This document shows, one piece after another, positions 10,851-21,931 of a DNA stretch of 64,000 nt. The first letter of the stretch is position 1; each line of letters opens with the position of its first letter. The position numbers and the translations under genes were made by a program. The notes under the pieces were generated by a model that ran no database searches, was not told where the DNA came from, and worked only from the letters and a program-made list of their open reading frames with translations. The stretch comes from Lepturacanthus savala (Eukaryota > Chordata > Actinopteri > Scombriformes > Trichiuridae): NCBI GenBank assembly GCA_030544235.1, contig CM060484.1, positions 12,941,031-13,005,030 on the forward strand. The letters are read 5' to 3'.

Positions 10851-13227
10851 CTATTTCAGTGTTTAAATTCATCTATGTAGATCGTTCTCTTGCAATGTAA
10901 ATCCTGAGTCTGAAAATTCTTTCTTTTTCTCACTGAGCCAGAAATCTCAACTTCAGCAGCAACAAACAGCAAATATTTTAATGCTGGCTATATTCTGTTT
11001 ATACAAAATATCATCCAAAGTCTGATTTAAAGCACATTTTATTCCTAAAAAGGCAGAGATTACTTGGGATGTTTTGACTGTTGAAAGTATTTTCTGATTG
11101 TTGCATAAAAAGACAAATAATATATATACGAACAAAATGAAACAATTTTGAACCAGACTTTATCCAACGTTCACATTTATGTCCTGTGAATAAATAATTC
11201 CATATTTACACAGATAATGTCTCATTTGAGTATTTGAACGTTCAATTAAAAACAACACTGGTGTTAATCATATTGTCTTAATTACATAATTCCCCAGTTA
11301 CATTAATGCTTCATTTTACTTCTACTGCTCCACATGTATCTGGTAGCTGAAGTCACTGATTTTAGATGTTACAAACAAAATATAAGATGATTTAATAAAG
11401 TATGGTGCACTAATAAGTCTTTTTACATTAATAAATCAAACTATCTTAGTATATTTATAGGTTTCTTTCAAGGTCAGTGCCCAGTAGCACCAGGTCAGAG
11501 CTCTATTAATGCGGATTATAATGTAATTAATAATTACAGATAATGGCCTCCAGCTGTGAAATGTGAGTATGAATTCAAACAGTCATGGCAGGAGTTCAAG
11601 TTCTCTGTAACTGTGTGACACAAAGTGTTAGAAGCTGTCTTTATAGTCAGTGTGAGCAGGTCTGATCACAGTGAATCACAGCGGGACAATGGCGCCACCA
11701 TGTGGCCGCTTATATAGCAGCGCAGTTGGAAGGTTTAAATTAAATCAAATAATGATTCACTTCATACACTGAACTCTAACTTTCAGTGCTGTTTCTCATT
11801 TTCTGAATCAGCACATTTTTTATTTTCTATTTAAGTGTTTAAAATTGTATTTAAGGCTCTTTCTTTATTGTCCTTTTACATCTTGATGCTTTTTATGATT
11901 CATGTCAACATATTCAAGTAATGTGGAAATAATTCTTGTCATTTTCTGTTCTGTTACATTAAGTTATTCATCAATATTGTCATGAAGACTTTATGAATCA
12001 TGCATCAGGTTATATTCTGTTTATTACATGGTTATATACTATGTGATATACATTGCATTGTGAATACTGTAGGTTTAGATGCACCTTAAATGGAGCCATT
12101 TTAAAATATAAAATACTGCAAAGTACATTTTGCTTAATGACTTTTAATGCAAATGTCTCCTAGTAAAAGTATATTTTATTACAGTACAAACAACTGTATC
12201 AGATTACTACGTATAAACCAGTGAACCCAAAGAAGAGATATCTGGACAATATGAGTTCAATATATTATATATTAATTTATTTTTTCTTTTAAATATTGTC
12301 TGCTTCACACCTGAAACATGTCATTATGGTTTTATAGGCATGGAGACCAGTGGTGGGAAGAAAGAATGTCACTACAGTAGTTTGTAAGTTATTTGAGAAT
12401 TAGCACTTTCAGTCTATACATCTACCAGACTCACTCTTTTAAGCTAATAATGAACTTTTTACTCTTAACTTCAAACACATCAGTTGGATGCAATGTGTGT
12501 GCTATATAATCCATAACATGCACAAAACTCAGTATACATATCTAGTTGTGGTTGTGACCATTTCAGAGAACTTTGGATTTATAAGGACATTTGGAGTAAT
12601 TATTACAGTAAATATGTACCATCACTAGATTTTTAATTGAAGTTTGTTTTTATTTCTACTATGTCTATATCATATATATAAATATATCATTGACAGCTTA
12701 TCTTGATACTTTGTTTTACAGCTGGCACAAAATCAAGTTGCAAGATATACACTGGAAAACTGCTCCTTTATCAGTAATATATATTTTCACTTATTTTGGG
12801 CTATACACACCTGCAGTCATCACTCTTACCAATTATCAGCTGAATTATACGTATTAATTTGGAACCAAGATAATTGATCAAACGACTTCAAACCTAAAGT
12901 TATTCTCAAATCAGGATTTCATGGTTTTAGTGCACTAGTTGAAGGGTCATCGAATATGTTTCATTGTGATTCACACGTTTCTGATGTCTACTAAACCTCC
13001 TTAAACCCACGTACACACCACAGAAAACAGAGGCTGCAGACCTGCACGGCTCACATCAGCATCAGAATCATGTTGAAGTCTGTTTCAGTGAGTCGTCTTT
13101 TCTTCACGTTTCACTGCCAACAGCCGAGTCACAGAACTTTTAGAAGAATGAATGTAAAGAAACATGGTGTATAAGTACATCAAGTAAAAAGACAGAAACC
13201 AGAGAGTCGAGTGATAACAGTTCCCAT

Positions 13228-13233
13228 TTTATT
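13228..13233 (-). other. rpl17: Poly(A) signal of rpl17
   Basis: AATAAA on the minus strand begins five bases after the rpl17 stop codon at 13239-13241. This gives the very short 3' UTR usual for ribosomal protein mRNAs. Confidence 0.8.
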
Positions 13234-13238
13234 AAACG

Positions 13239-16158
13239 TTACTCCCGTGCCATCAGTTTCTGCTTCTTCAGCTTCTTCTGTGAAACCTGTGGAACAGAAA
13301 CTCTGTTTTATTATCATGTCAATCAAACGGCTCAGACCAGCATCAGAAAGATGTTGCTCAGTACTTTAGTGTTTGTTTTCATGGTTTATCCAAAGGTGTC
13401 CTAAGTAGTCATCACGGCAACATATGAACCGCAGTAACCAGGGCGACGAGGACGTCTTCGTACCTTTTTCTTCTGAGCGACCTCCTCCTCTGGTTTGGGG
13501 ACGATCTGCTCCTTCTCGGTCAGGATCATCTCGATGTGGCAGGGGGAGCTCATGTAGGGGTTGATGCGGCCGTGGGCGCGGTAGGTGCGCCTCCTCATCT
13601 TAGGGGCCTTGTTCACCTGGATGTGCTCGATCACCAGAGAGTCCACGTCCAGACCCTGAAACCACAAACAGGTCAGCGGCCAGAAATCCATAAAGAACCA
13701 AGAACCGTTTCCTATCGGAGTTGTTTGAATACTGAGCTGCAACCATTTTGATTATCAAGTGTAATTTTTTTTAATAGTCAATGATCTGAATCATTTGGTT
13801 TTGAACTGACGGTCAGGAAAAAAAAAAAAGACATTAAGATCATAAATTATAAACAGACAATTTAACATTAATCAGATTATACATCTATAATGACAGTGTC
13901 AACAGCAGGTTTCCTCAGCTGTTCATTTTTACTGTTTAGTTAAAAAAATGGCTCAAACAATCAAATGGCTCACTGCAGCATGACAATCACAATATCACTA
14001 AGGAAAAAAAACACTACAATTTATTTTACTTTGAATCACTGAAGCCTGACTGACGACTTCTGGAGCATTATAAAGATGATCTGACACCTGTTCAGTACAT
14101 TTTACTAAACATTTTATATTCAGTTTATCAAACAGAAAATTACACTGCTGTCATTTTAAATAATTGATTTTTAAAGGAACTAAAACAAGTTACTTTAAAA
14201 ATCAAGAACCTTCATGTGCGCCAAAAATATTTTAGTGGTTTTGGACAAAACCTGAAGACATGACACTGGAATAATCACATTTCTATCACCATGAAGACAT
14301 TTTACAGACAGAACAGTTGAATGTTATCAGTTGCAGCCCTACAAGCGTTTCCTGTTGCATCCACACAATTGTATTAAAATCCACCCAAGGAGCTAAATAT
14401 TTATAAAGAAACAGTAACTCACAGAAGTTCAGATTGCTCAGATTCAATGGTTTGTTTTCATGGTTAATCCAAAGGTGTCCTAAGTGGTCATCACTGCAAT
14501 CTGCTTCATGTGAGTTACAGGTTCATTTTCTGACAAACGGACATCGAAGCAGCGTCTGAACGTACCTTCAGCTCAGCGTTGCTCTCAGCGTTCTTCAGCA
14601 TGTGCAGCAGGAACTCGGCACTCTTCTTGGGCCAGCGACCCTGCGTCCAGCCGAACTGTTTGGCCTGAAAAGAGAAAAAACGTTGACTCCGGTGCAGATG
14701 GAAGAGTTCTTCACCGCTGAATTAACTACAAGGAGTTAATGCAGCTGCTCAGATTTAAGAGTTTTGTTTTCATCTTTAATCCAAAGGTGTCCTAAGATGG
14801 TCATCATGGCAGCTTGTTATTAACCAGACGCTTCATCCGGTAGGTGGGGACTCACCTGGGCGCACCTCCCTACGCCGCCGTTGTAGCGACGGAACGGGAC
14901 ACACTGGTGCTTGACGATGACGTCCCGCAGGTACTTGTTAGCCTTGCGGATGTGCATGCCCTTGATGGCCTGGGCCGTCTCACGGGTGTTCTGTTGATGA
15001 AAACACACTAAATTATCACAACAGTATTTAAGTGAAGTGAACGTTTGAGGACATCATAGGTTTTTAATGTATTTCTCCGGTTTTTCTAATGAGAATTTAT
15101 TTTTGTAAAGAAAATAGAAACATACAGTGATGGTTTGAGATGGTTAACTGTAGTCTGGCAGCAAAAAAACTATACTTTCAGATAAAAAAAGCTCACAATA
15201 TAAACAATGCTGTCATGTCTGGATCAAGATTAAGGTGTTTTTGCCAATTGATCAGTCTTAAGATTATGAATTTCGTACATTTTGTGATCAGTTTACAGTC
15301 AAAGCTGAATTTATATGAAATGGTTAAACAAGAGTGAAAATCTTGAGAATAATTCAGGATCATCTGGATCTAACCAGTTTCTGTATCGAGTCATAAAAAC
15401 ATAAGATAAAGTTGCTGCATGTTCAGGACGTCTTCTCTCCAAATAGTGACAAAAAAACCTAAGCATCAAATCTAAAAATCAGAAATAAACCAGAGAATTA
15501 TGGCTTATTTTTTTTTACATGGAAAAAGTCAAGTGTTTCACTTTTCTGTGGATTAATTAACCAATGAGTCAAGTAAACCACAGGCCAAATTCTGGCCCTG
15601 CTACCCACATGCATAGTTTTATATCTACAGTTAAATTTGGACAATTTTAAACTAATCAGTTATAGCTTTAAACAAGTTGGTAACTTAATAGTAAAAACCT
15701 CAAAAAGATCTTAATGTAGAAGGAAACTGTGGTCACAGCAACATGGTGGCATGTAACAGCATCTTTAATATACTGTCAACAATTTAAACATAATATAATA
15801 TGAAGCAAACTGTCATTATCTCCAGCTAGATGAGCCTGTTCTTAACAAACTTCAGCCCAAACTCATTCAAAGGTTAGAGGCTGAACTTACCTTGAAGTGA
15901 ACCCGGAGGTTGGAGCCCCTCGACTTGCATGCTGCAACAATAAATACAAACTTTAAGCAAAGAATATGCACATCCTCTATTAGACAGTAAAATGTGTACC
16001 AGCAACATAGTAGCTCAGATCTTTCATTGATTTGTTTTCATGTGTAATCCAAAGGTGTCCTAAGTAGTCATCACAGCCACACTGCCTCCTTAAATCCTAC
16101 ATTAACACATTTACTCACATTTAGTCGGGTTCTCGGGGTCGAGAGAGTAGCGGACCAT
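13239..16158 (-). CDS. rpl17: 60S ribosomal protein L17 (uL22)
   Basis: Component of the large ribosomal subunit that lines the peptide exit tunnel. Six coding exons join in frame: 16119-16158, 15891-15931, 14856-14990, 14566-14664, 13464-13655 and 13239-13286. They give exactly 184 residues, the vertebrate L17 length. Exon 1 starts MVRYSLDPENPTK. Exon 3 has NTRETAQAIKGMHIRKANKY and ends RRYNGGVGRCAQ. Exon 4 has AKQFGWTQGRWPKKSAEFLL. Exon 5 has GLDVDSLVIEHIQVNKAPKM and RRRTYRAHGRINPYMSSPCH. The last exon ends QKLMARE. All introns are GT-AG. The start ATG lies 10 bases into its exon in good context (A at -3, G at +4). Four introns carry SNORD58 copies. A further non-coding exon lies at about 16614-16643. 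Confidence 0.98.
13353..13421 (-). ncRNA. snord58: Box C/D snoRNA SNORD58, copy 1 (last rpl17 intron)
   Basis: On the minus strand a GTTGC/GCAAC terminal stem encloses box C TGATGA (13409-13414) and box D CTGA (13358-13361). Between them lies the guide AGGACACCTTTGGAT, the hallmark of U58, which directs 2'-O-methylation of 28S rRNA. It ends 66 bases before the 3' splice site, a usual distance for intron-encoded box C/D RNAs. It is released by trimming of the spliced intron. Confidence 0.92.
14433..14500 (-). ncRNA. snord58: Box C/D snoRNA SNORD58, copy 2
   Basis: An ATTGC/GCAAT terminal stem, box C TGATGA at 14488-14493 and box D CTGA at 14438-14441 enclose the U58 guide AGGACACCTTTGGAT. It lies in the intron between coding exons 4 and 5. 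There it sits 65 bases from the 5' splice site but about 777 bases from the 3' splice site, unlike the other three copies. Confidence 0.9.
14744..14813 (-). ncRNA. snord58: Box C/D snoRNA SNORD58, copy 3
   Basis: A GCTGC/GCAGC terminal stem encloses box C TGATGA (14801-14806), the guide AGGACACCTTTGGAT and box D CTGA (14749-14752). It fills most of the 191-base intron between coding exons 3 and 4 and ends 79 bases before the acceptor. Confidence 0.92.
16010..16080 (-). ncRNA. snord58: Box C/D snoRNA SNORD58, copy 4
   Basis: Box C TGATGA (16068-16073), the U58 guide and box D CTGA (16015-16018) are present. The terminal stem GTGGC/GCTAC has one G-U pair. It lies in the 187-base intron after coding exon 1 and ends 78 bases before the acceptor. 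Confidence 0.9.
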
Positions 16159-16613
16159 CTTCAGATATCTGTGAAACAGAATAAACAGGATTTTAATAAC
16201 GACTGTCGACAGAAAGTCATGCTTGTTTGATACGTTAGCTTTAGCTTAGGTTAGCTAAAAAAAAGATGTCGTATCGCCCCTGATACTAATACAAAAAGCT
16301 ATATTCACATTTATCACAGTATATGCCTAAACGGATGTAACGAATGGAGAAATGAATGCTAAAGTTAGTTTTAAGCAGAATTTAATTGAGTTGTGTCGTT
16401 AAGACGCAGCCAACATGGCGGAACGCTCCAAACCGGCGTCGCCACATAAATCACGAATATATCTTCATTTTCGGATCAAACGCAATAATTTAACATCATC
16501 CGACGTGTCTGGTGGTAGTTTTGAGAAAGCAGCGGGTTTAAATGTCGGATGATGAAGATTTAAAGGAGATTCAATATAGATTCTTGCCATCATACGAGGC
16601 AGAAGTCTCCTAC

Positions 16614-16660
16614 CTCTGAGGCCGCGGAAGGAAGAGGAAGAAGCGGAGGAAGGAGCTGCT
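16614..16660 (-). promoter_or_regulatory. rpl17: rpl17 5' non-coding exon and TOP start region
   Basis: On the minus strand a pyrimidine tract, CTTCTTCCTCTTCCTTCCG, begins near 16643 and runs to a donor CAGAG|GTAGGA whose exon ends at 16614. A C followed by a pyrimidine run at the cap is the 5' TOP signature of vertebrate ribosomal protein genes, which puts their translation under mTOR control. The leader would be about 40 nucleotides after joining to 16159-16168. Confidence 0.7.
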
Positions 16661-17962
16661 CTTCTTCCGCTGCGGCGAGGTTCACCGCCCCCTGCCGGCG
16701 GGAGGAGGAACATCCGGGACAGAAAGTAGTACCACGTGCTACTATCACACACATGCTAATGTGGAATCATGCATGTGATAACATACCATTAAATAAAGTA
16801 GAAGCATATAACATAATGTTATTTTTTTTTTTACTTTTTAAGTTTTCTTTTTATTGTATTTTCTTTTTAATTGATTATTTTCTTTTATATATTTTTGTTT
16901 GTTTTTGGAAACATTTATTTAATTACTGTTGTTTAATTTATTTCTGACATTTTCCTTTTTTTTCCTCATTATTATAAGTATTATTAGCAGCAGCCTACAT
17001 AATACTGATAATTATTGAATACATAGTTTAATAATAATTTTATATTAAATAATGAAATAGTGTAACATACCTACCAACATATTCTTGTTAATTAGTTTTA
17101 CCTCTTTATACGTTTCCTGTTTTTATTATGTAAAGCTGAATAATATCCAGGATATAAATAAACAGAGTAATGTATCATTAAATCAAGAAGGAAGCATGTT
17201 ACATGATGTTATTTTTTTATTTCTGCTTAATTTTATTTGTATGGTATTATTCGATTGAATGTTTTGATTATTTCTATTTTTCTTTCTTATCTGTTTTTCT
17301 GTAAAGCAGAATAATATCCAAGATGTAAATAAGTAGTGTAACCATTAACCATTACCATAAAAAACAAGGTAACAAGTAACATGATAAGTAGTTTTATTTT
17401 ATTTATTTATATTTATTATTTATTGTCTCCATTTCATTATTTCTATTTAATTTTACTGTATGTCTTTTGCTAGTCGTTATTATTAAATAAATGTTCTATT
17501 TAATTTTTTAAATTGTATTTTTATTGTAGCATATTTAATTATTTTAAATGATCTGTTTTTTTTTTTGCTTACGGTGCAGTGAGAGGGTTTGGACACTAGG
17601 TGAGCTCCTACTTCAGACTAACCATAGTTACACCTCTAAAAAAACAGAGGGGCACATAACTATTTATTTTTAGGCATGATTTTATTATGTAATATGTAAT
17701 TATTGAATTTTATTACATTTTTGATGATGGTAATATTTGTGGTTTCCCTTTTTCATTATCAAATGAATATTCTAACATACCATACAAACTCAAAATTTTC
17801 ACTTAACAGGATTATTGTAGGATAATTAATAATTGTAGGATAATTGTATTTAATTATGTAATAGTTTTATAGCTATATTCATATTCTATTTTTCTGATTA
17901 TTACATTATTATAGGGTAACTGAGGGTTATTTTTTTCTGAAATAAAATAATACTATTTTAAG

Positions 17963-18011
<49 letters not shown>
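17963..18011 (+). repeat. (TAGA)n microsatellite
   Basis: About 12 uninterrupted copies of the tetranucleotide TAGA in 49 bases. Confidence 0.95.
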
Positions 18012-18557
18012 TCTTTGATGTTATCTGTGACACAGTGTTCATTCATTATTGATTCTATTCAGAAAACTTTATTCATCCCCAGCAGAGCACACATACAAAC
18101 ACGCACATCTCAACAAAGTAACACAACTTACAGCATGTGCATCATGTAAATCACTTTGGTCTTTGTGTGGTGACGATAGATAAAATAAATAAACAACACA
18201 TGGTGGTGTGGTACTGAAGCCAGTTATTGGTTTATTCTGTTTTTGGTATTTCACGTTGTTTCATGTGAGACGTTGAAACCAGGTACATATAAAACCCTCA
18301 TCATGTGCACTCTCAGTGAGTCATGCACAACATTGCACTGTAAATAATGTCAAAGCTAAGAGTGGCGACACCTTGTGTCAACATACAAAAATAAAGATAT
18401 TATTTACATCAGAAAGAAAAGCACATTTCCCTCGACGTGTTCACACAGGTCGAAATGTTTCCTCTAAAAGGTGAAAAACATCCAGAAATCAATTCAACGA
18501 GAGCACAGGAAGTGAAAAAACAGCCGACGCCTTTCCCTCAGCATCGTCTCTGATTCA

Positions 18558-18748
<191 letters not shown>

Positions 18749-19033
18749 AGCATTCAGGAAACAGTGATGGTTTCACGCCTCACACGTCCGGTCAGAGTGA
18801 AGATAAATATCTGTACAGATCCCACCGAGGCTCAAAGTTCACTTCACATGGTCATCGCTGCCTTGAACCGACTCTCCCGACAGGAAGAGAGTTTCCGACA
18901 GTTAAACATGAACCACAGACGACTTCTGGTCCTTCAGCTCCGGTGCAGACTACAAGACTTTCTGTCCCGCTCACACAGAAGACATTTTAGTTTCATAAAA
19001 TTCAAATGGGGTCACCTGAAAAGAAACAATTAT

Positions 19034-19378
19034 TTATCTTTTATTTATTTGAATAAAACGTGCACTGATCTCATCCTGGTTATTCTGCTTCCATCCAATA
19101 TATACCACCATGAGTTGTAAAATGAATAGAACATTTTTAGCTTTCTGCAAACACATTGTACCATTAGAATATTTGCTGGAAACACATCTATATAGATATT
19201 GCACTAAAAACCATTTGCAGCACATTTGCAGCTAGAATAGTCATTTACCACATCAGCGACGTATAGAGCGTATTTCTGATGAGTTTAAATTTATCTTCAT
19301 CGAGAAAAAACAATGCTTTTCTTTCAATAATAAGGAAATTACTATGTGACCCCAAACTTTTGAACAGTAGTGTACATG
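19034..19378 (-). mobile_element. Tc1/mariner-like repeat fragment
   Basis: On the minus strand the end reads ACTACTGTTCAAAAGTTTGG, then GGTCACATAGTAATTTCCTT. The same end recurs on the plus strand at 35056 (CACTACTGTTGAAAAGTTTA, then GGGTCACTTAGAAATTTCCT). It is an end shared by a dispersed vertebrate DNA transposon. The left boundary is a guess. Confidence 0.45.
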
Positions 19379-20407
19379 AAATAGTTTAAATGAACTTTTA
19401 CTTGCAAGACAGGACAACAAGTACAAAACATTTTAGCAAAAAACTCTGTCTTTTTTGTCATATCTGGGGTCACTAGAGTTTTGTGATGTCATAAAGGGGT
19501 TTTCGAGCCAAAAAAAAAAAAGTACCACTGGTTTGGACTGTTACCGTGGTGACGGGAGGCTGTAGTATAAATATTATTAATTTAATTCATTTTTTCCTTT
19601 GAATTCTCATTAAATAAAAGCTCATTATCATTAAATAAATAGTGTAAAATCATAAAACAGTGGTATTTGACTTTATTTTTTAATTTTATTTTCCTTGTAT
19701 TTAAATATGTTAGTCTCACCATTATCTGACATTTGTAAATGCATATGTCTGACCAATTAATTGATTAGTCTTAATTTTGTTCTCTATGGAACACATTAAA
19801 ATATGTTACTGTCTGTCCTGGAAGACTTTTGGAGTCTCAACACATCTGGAGATATTAAATAAATTATTTTAAAAGATCAATATATGATTCAAAAGTCAGG
19901 CCACTACAGTCCTGTTTTAAAACCGTGTTAAGATGAACTGACATTGCTTTGTTTTCAACACATTTATATCCTGATTTGCTTGGTATTTTATTTTTTTATC
20001 TGTTTTATTGTTGGATATAATATTGACTCATTGTAGTAGTGCAAACATCCGTTAATAGGAACTCTCAGTAGTTTTACATTTCTAATACATGGTTTCAATA
20101 AACATCACATTCCTAATAAACGTTAGGAATAAACCGCAGCTGCAGAGAGCATTAAATCTAGCTGGCAAACTAAATGATACTGGAGCGTCTTATTTTATCC
20201 TTCTGTGTTTGCTGATGTGTCATCTCGGTCGCTTGTCCTCATCGTCAGCGTCATCCTGCTATTTTTACCATTATATTGTGAAGTCAAAGATCATTTTCCA
20301 CAACATTGATGATAAAGAGTTGTTTGTGCGCAAAGTTGCAGCCATTTGAGATTCATAAAAAACAGAGCCATGTGAACACAGCTGTCTGACTTTGTGCATA
20401 TAGAGTT

Positions 20408-21128
20408 TAAGTCATAAATCTACAGTTTCAGTAATGAATCTACAGAGATTCAGTCGAGAATCTACAGAGATTCAGTCGAGAATCTACAGAGATTCAGTCA
20501 TAATTCTACAGATATTCAGTCAGGAATCTACAGAGATTCAGTCGAGAATCTACAGAGATTTAGTCGAGAATCTACAGAGATTCAGTCATAATTCTACAGA
20601 TATTCAGTCAGGAATCTACAGATATTCAGTCAGGAATCTACAGAGATTCAGTCGAGAATCTACAGAGATTCAGTCGAGAATCTACAGAGATTTAGTCGAG
20701 AATCTACAGAGATTCAGTCGAGAATCTACAGAGATTTAGTCGAGAATCTACAGAGATTCAGTCATAATTCTACAGAGATTCAGTCATAATTCTACAGAGA
20801 TTCAGTCATAATTCTACAGAGATTCGGTCATAATTCTACAGAGATTCAGTCAGGAATCTACAGAGATTCAGTCAGGAATCTACAGAGATTCAGTCAGGAA
20901 TCTACAGAGATTTAGTCATAATTCTACAGAGATTCAGTCGAGAATCTACAGAGATTCAACCAAGAATCTACAGAGATTCAGTCGAGAATCTACAGAGATT
21001 CAGTCAAGAATCTACAGAGATTCAATCGAGAATCTACAGAGATTCAACCAAGAATATACAGAGATTCAGTCATAATTCTACAGAGATCCATCAGGAATCT
21101 ACAGTGATTCAGTCATGAATCTGCAGAA
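20408..21128 (+). repeat. 22-bp minisatellite, about 33 copies
   Basis: The tandem unit is ATTCAGTCGAGAATCTACAGAG (22 bases). Three main variants differ at the middle: TCGAGAATC, TCATAATTC and TCAGGAATC. They recur in blocks, which gives a higher-order pattern. Because 22 is not a multiple of 3, the open stretch across it cycles through all frames and is not a gene. It lies just beyond the probable mfhas1 terminus. Confidence 0.95.
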
Positions 21129-21760
21129 TTTACCTAATTAAATCTGCTGCATCACCTCCACCTGCAGCTGTGTCTATCCTAGTGTTTTGTGCATATTTTG
21201 CCTGCATTTAATGTCACTGCATGTCCTTTTCTTTCCCCAGTGAAGCCTGTTCAATAACTCCCTTAGAGTTAACAATATGTATCGCCTCCTCTTTCCAGTG
21301 TGCTCTCAAGCAGAATCTGTTTTTTTGGCAACAGGAAACTCAAAAGTGTTTGAATAGACAGCGGCAGCGTGTGGAGCAGCTCAGGACGAGGCCAAGACAC
21401 GTCTCTGAACCGTTTAAAGCGGAGGACGAGTTACGACCAAAGTCTCATAGTCTGCACCGGACTTTAAGAAGTAGGCACAGAGAATATGTACACGTGTAAA
21501 GAGTTGGAAAAAAAACAGTCCTCGGTCCGGCATGTGTGGATGCCGTCCCGCTCTCTTTCACCATCGTCTTTTACCTATACAGTAGAAATGGGACAAACTG
21601 CTAAAACATTATCAGATGTTGCAGAATATTGCAGTCCGGTAAAAAACAAAACAAAAAAAAATCATTCCTGATTTCAGAGTCCTTTGTGTTTTGTTTGATC
21701 AGGAGAGACTTGGCAGGAATCCGGCCCACGATTTAACAAGTTCATCAGCGTTTAAAGACC

Positions 21761-21766
21761 TTTATT
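21761..21766 (-). other. mfhas1: Candidate poly(A) signal of mfhas1
   Basis: AATAAA on the minus strand lies 130 bases after the stop codon of the proposed mfhas1 terminal exon. It would give a short 3' UTR ending near 21740. Confidence 0.45.
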
Positions 21767-21894
21767 TTCCTTTAATAAATGAAAATGATCCTCGAGGCCC
21801 AACACTCTGAGGAACTTGTAAAGCGTCGCGGGCCGGAGAAGATCCAGAGCTACTGCACATCGTGCTCGTCACGCTCCTTAAATACTGGTAAATA

Positions 21895-21931
21895 TTAAAC
21901 CCATGAGACACCAGAAGAGAAGCCGATCAAC
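21895..21931 (-). CDS. mfhas1: Probable terminal coding exon of mfhas1
   Basis: A strong acceptor (TCTCTTTTCTGTTGCAG on the minus strand) is followed by G TTG ATC GGC ... GTT TAA. Exon 2 carries a good donor, AA|GTGAGC, exactly at its end. Joining the two completes a lysine codon and adds LIGFSSGVSWV before the stop. Human MFHAS1 also runs about ten residues past the same lysine in a separate last exon, so the exon structure fits although the residues differ. A poly(A) signal follows at 21761-21766. With this exon the protein would be 1054 residues (1032 from the second ATG). The alternative is that translation stops at the TGA overlapping the donor in exon 2. Confidence 0.55.

Larger units (their letters stand above)
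7871..13212. other. AT-rich intergenic DNA between nkx6.1 and rpl17
   Basis: No gene is seen. This is the upstream side of nkx6.1 and so a likely home for its enhancers. It contains one inverted-repeat element at 9787-10133 and two stretches rich in TAATTA sites (10775-10850 and 11500-11560). A degenerate 'TACTTTTACTT / CAGTGGTGG' repeat lies around 12.1-12.4 kb. The rest is AT-rich with no structure I can name. Confidence 0.6.

Noticed and set aside
20434..20739. 101-residue repetitive frame
   Set aside because: Product of the 22-bp minisatellite, which lacks stops in some frames. Not a gene.
20408..21128. CRISPR-like array
   Set aside because: Units are directly adjacent with no unique spacers, and the sequence is vertebrate. 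It is a minisatellite.
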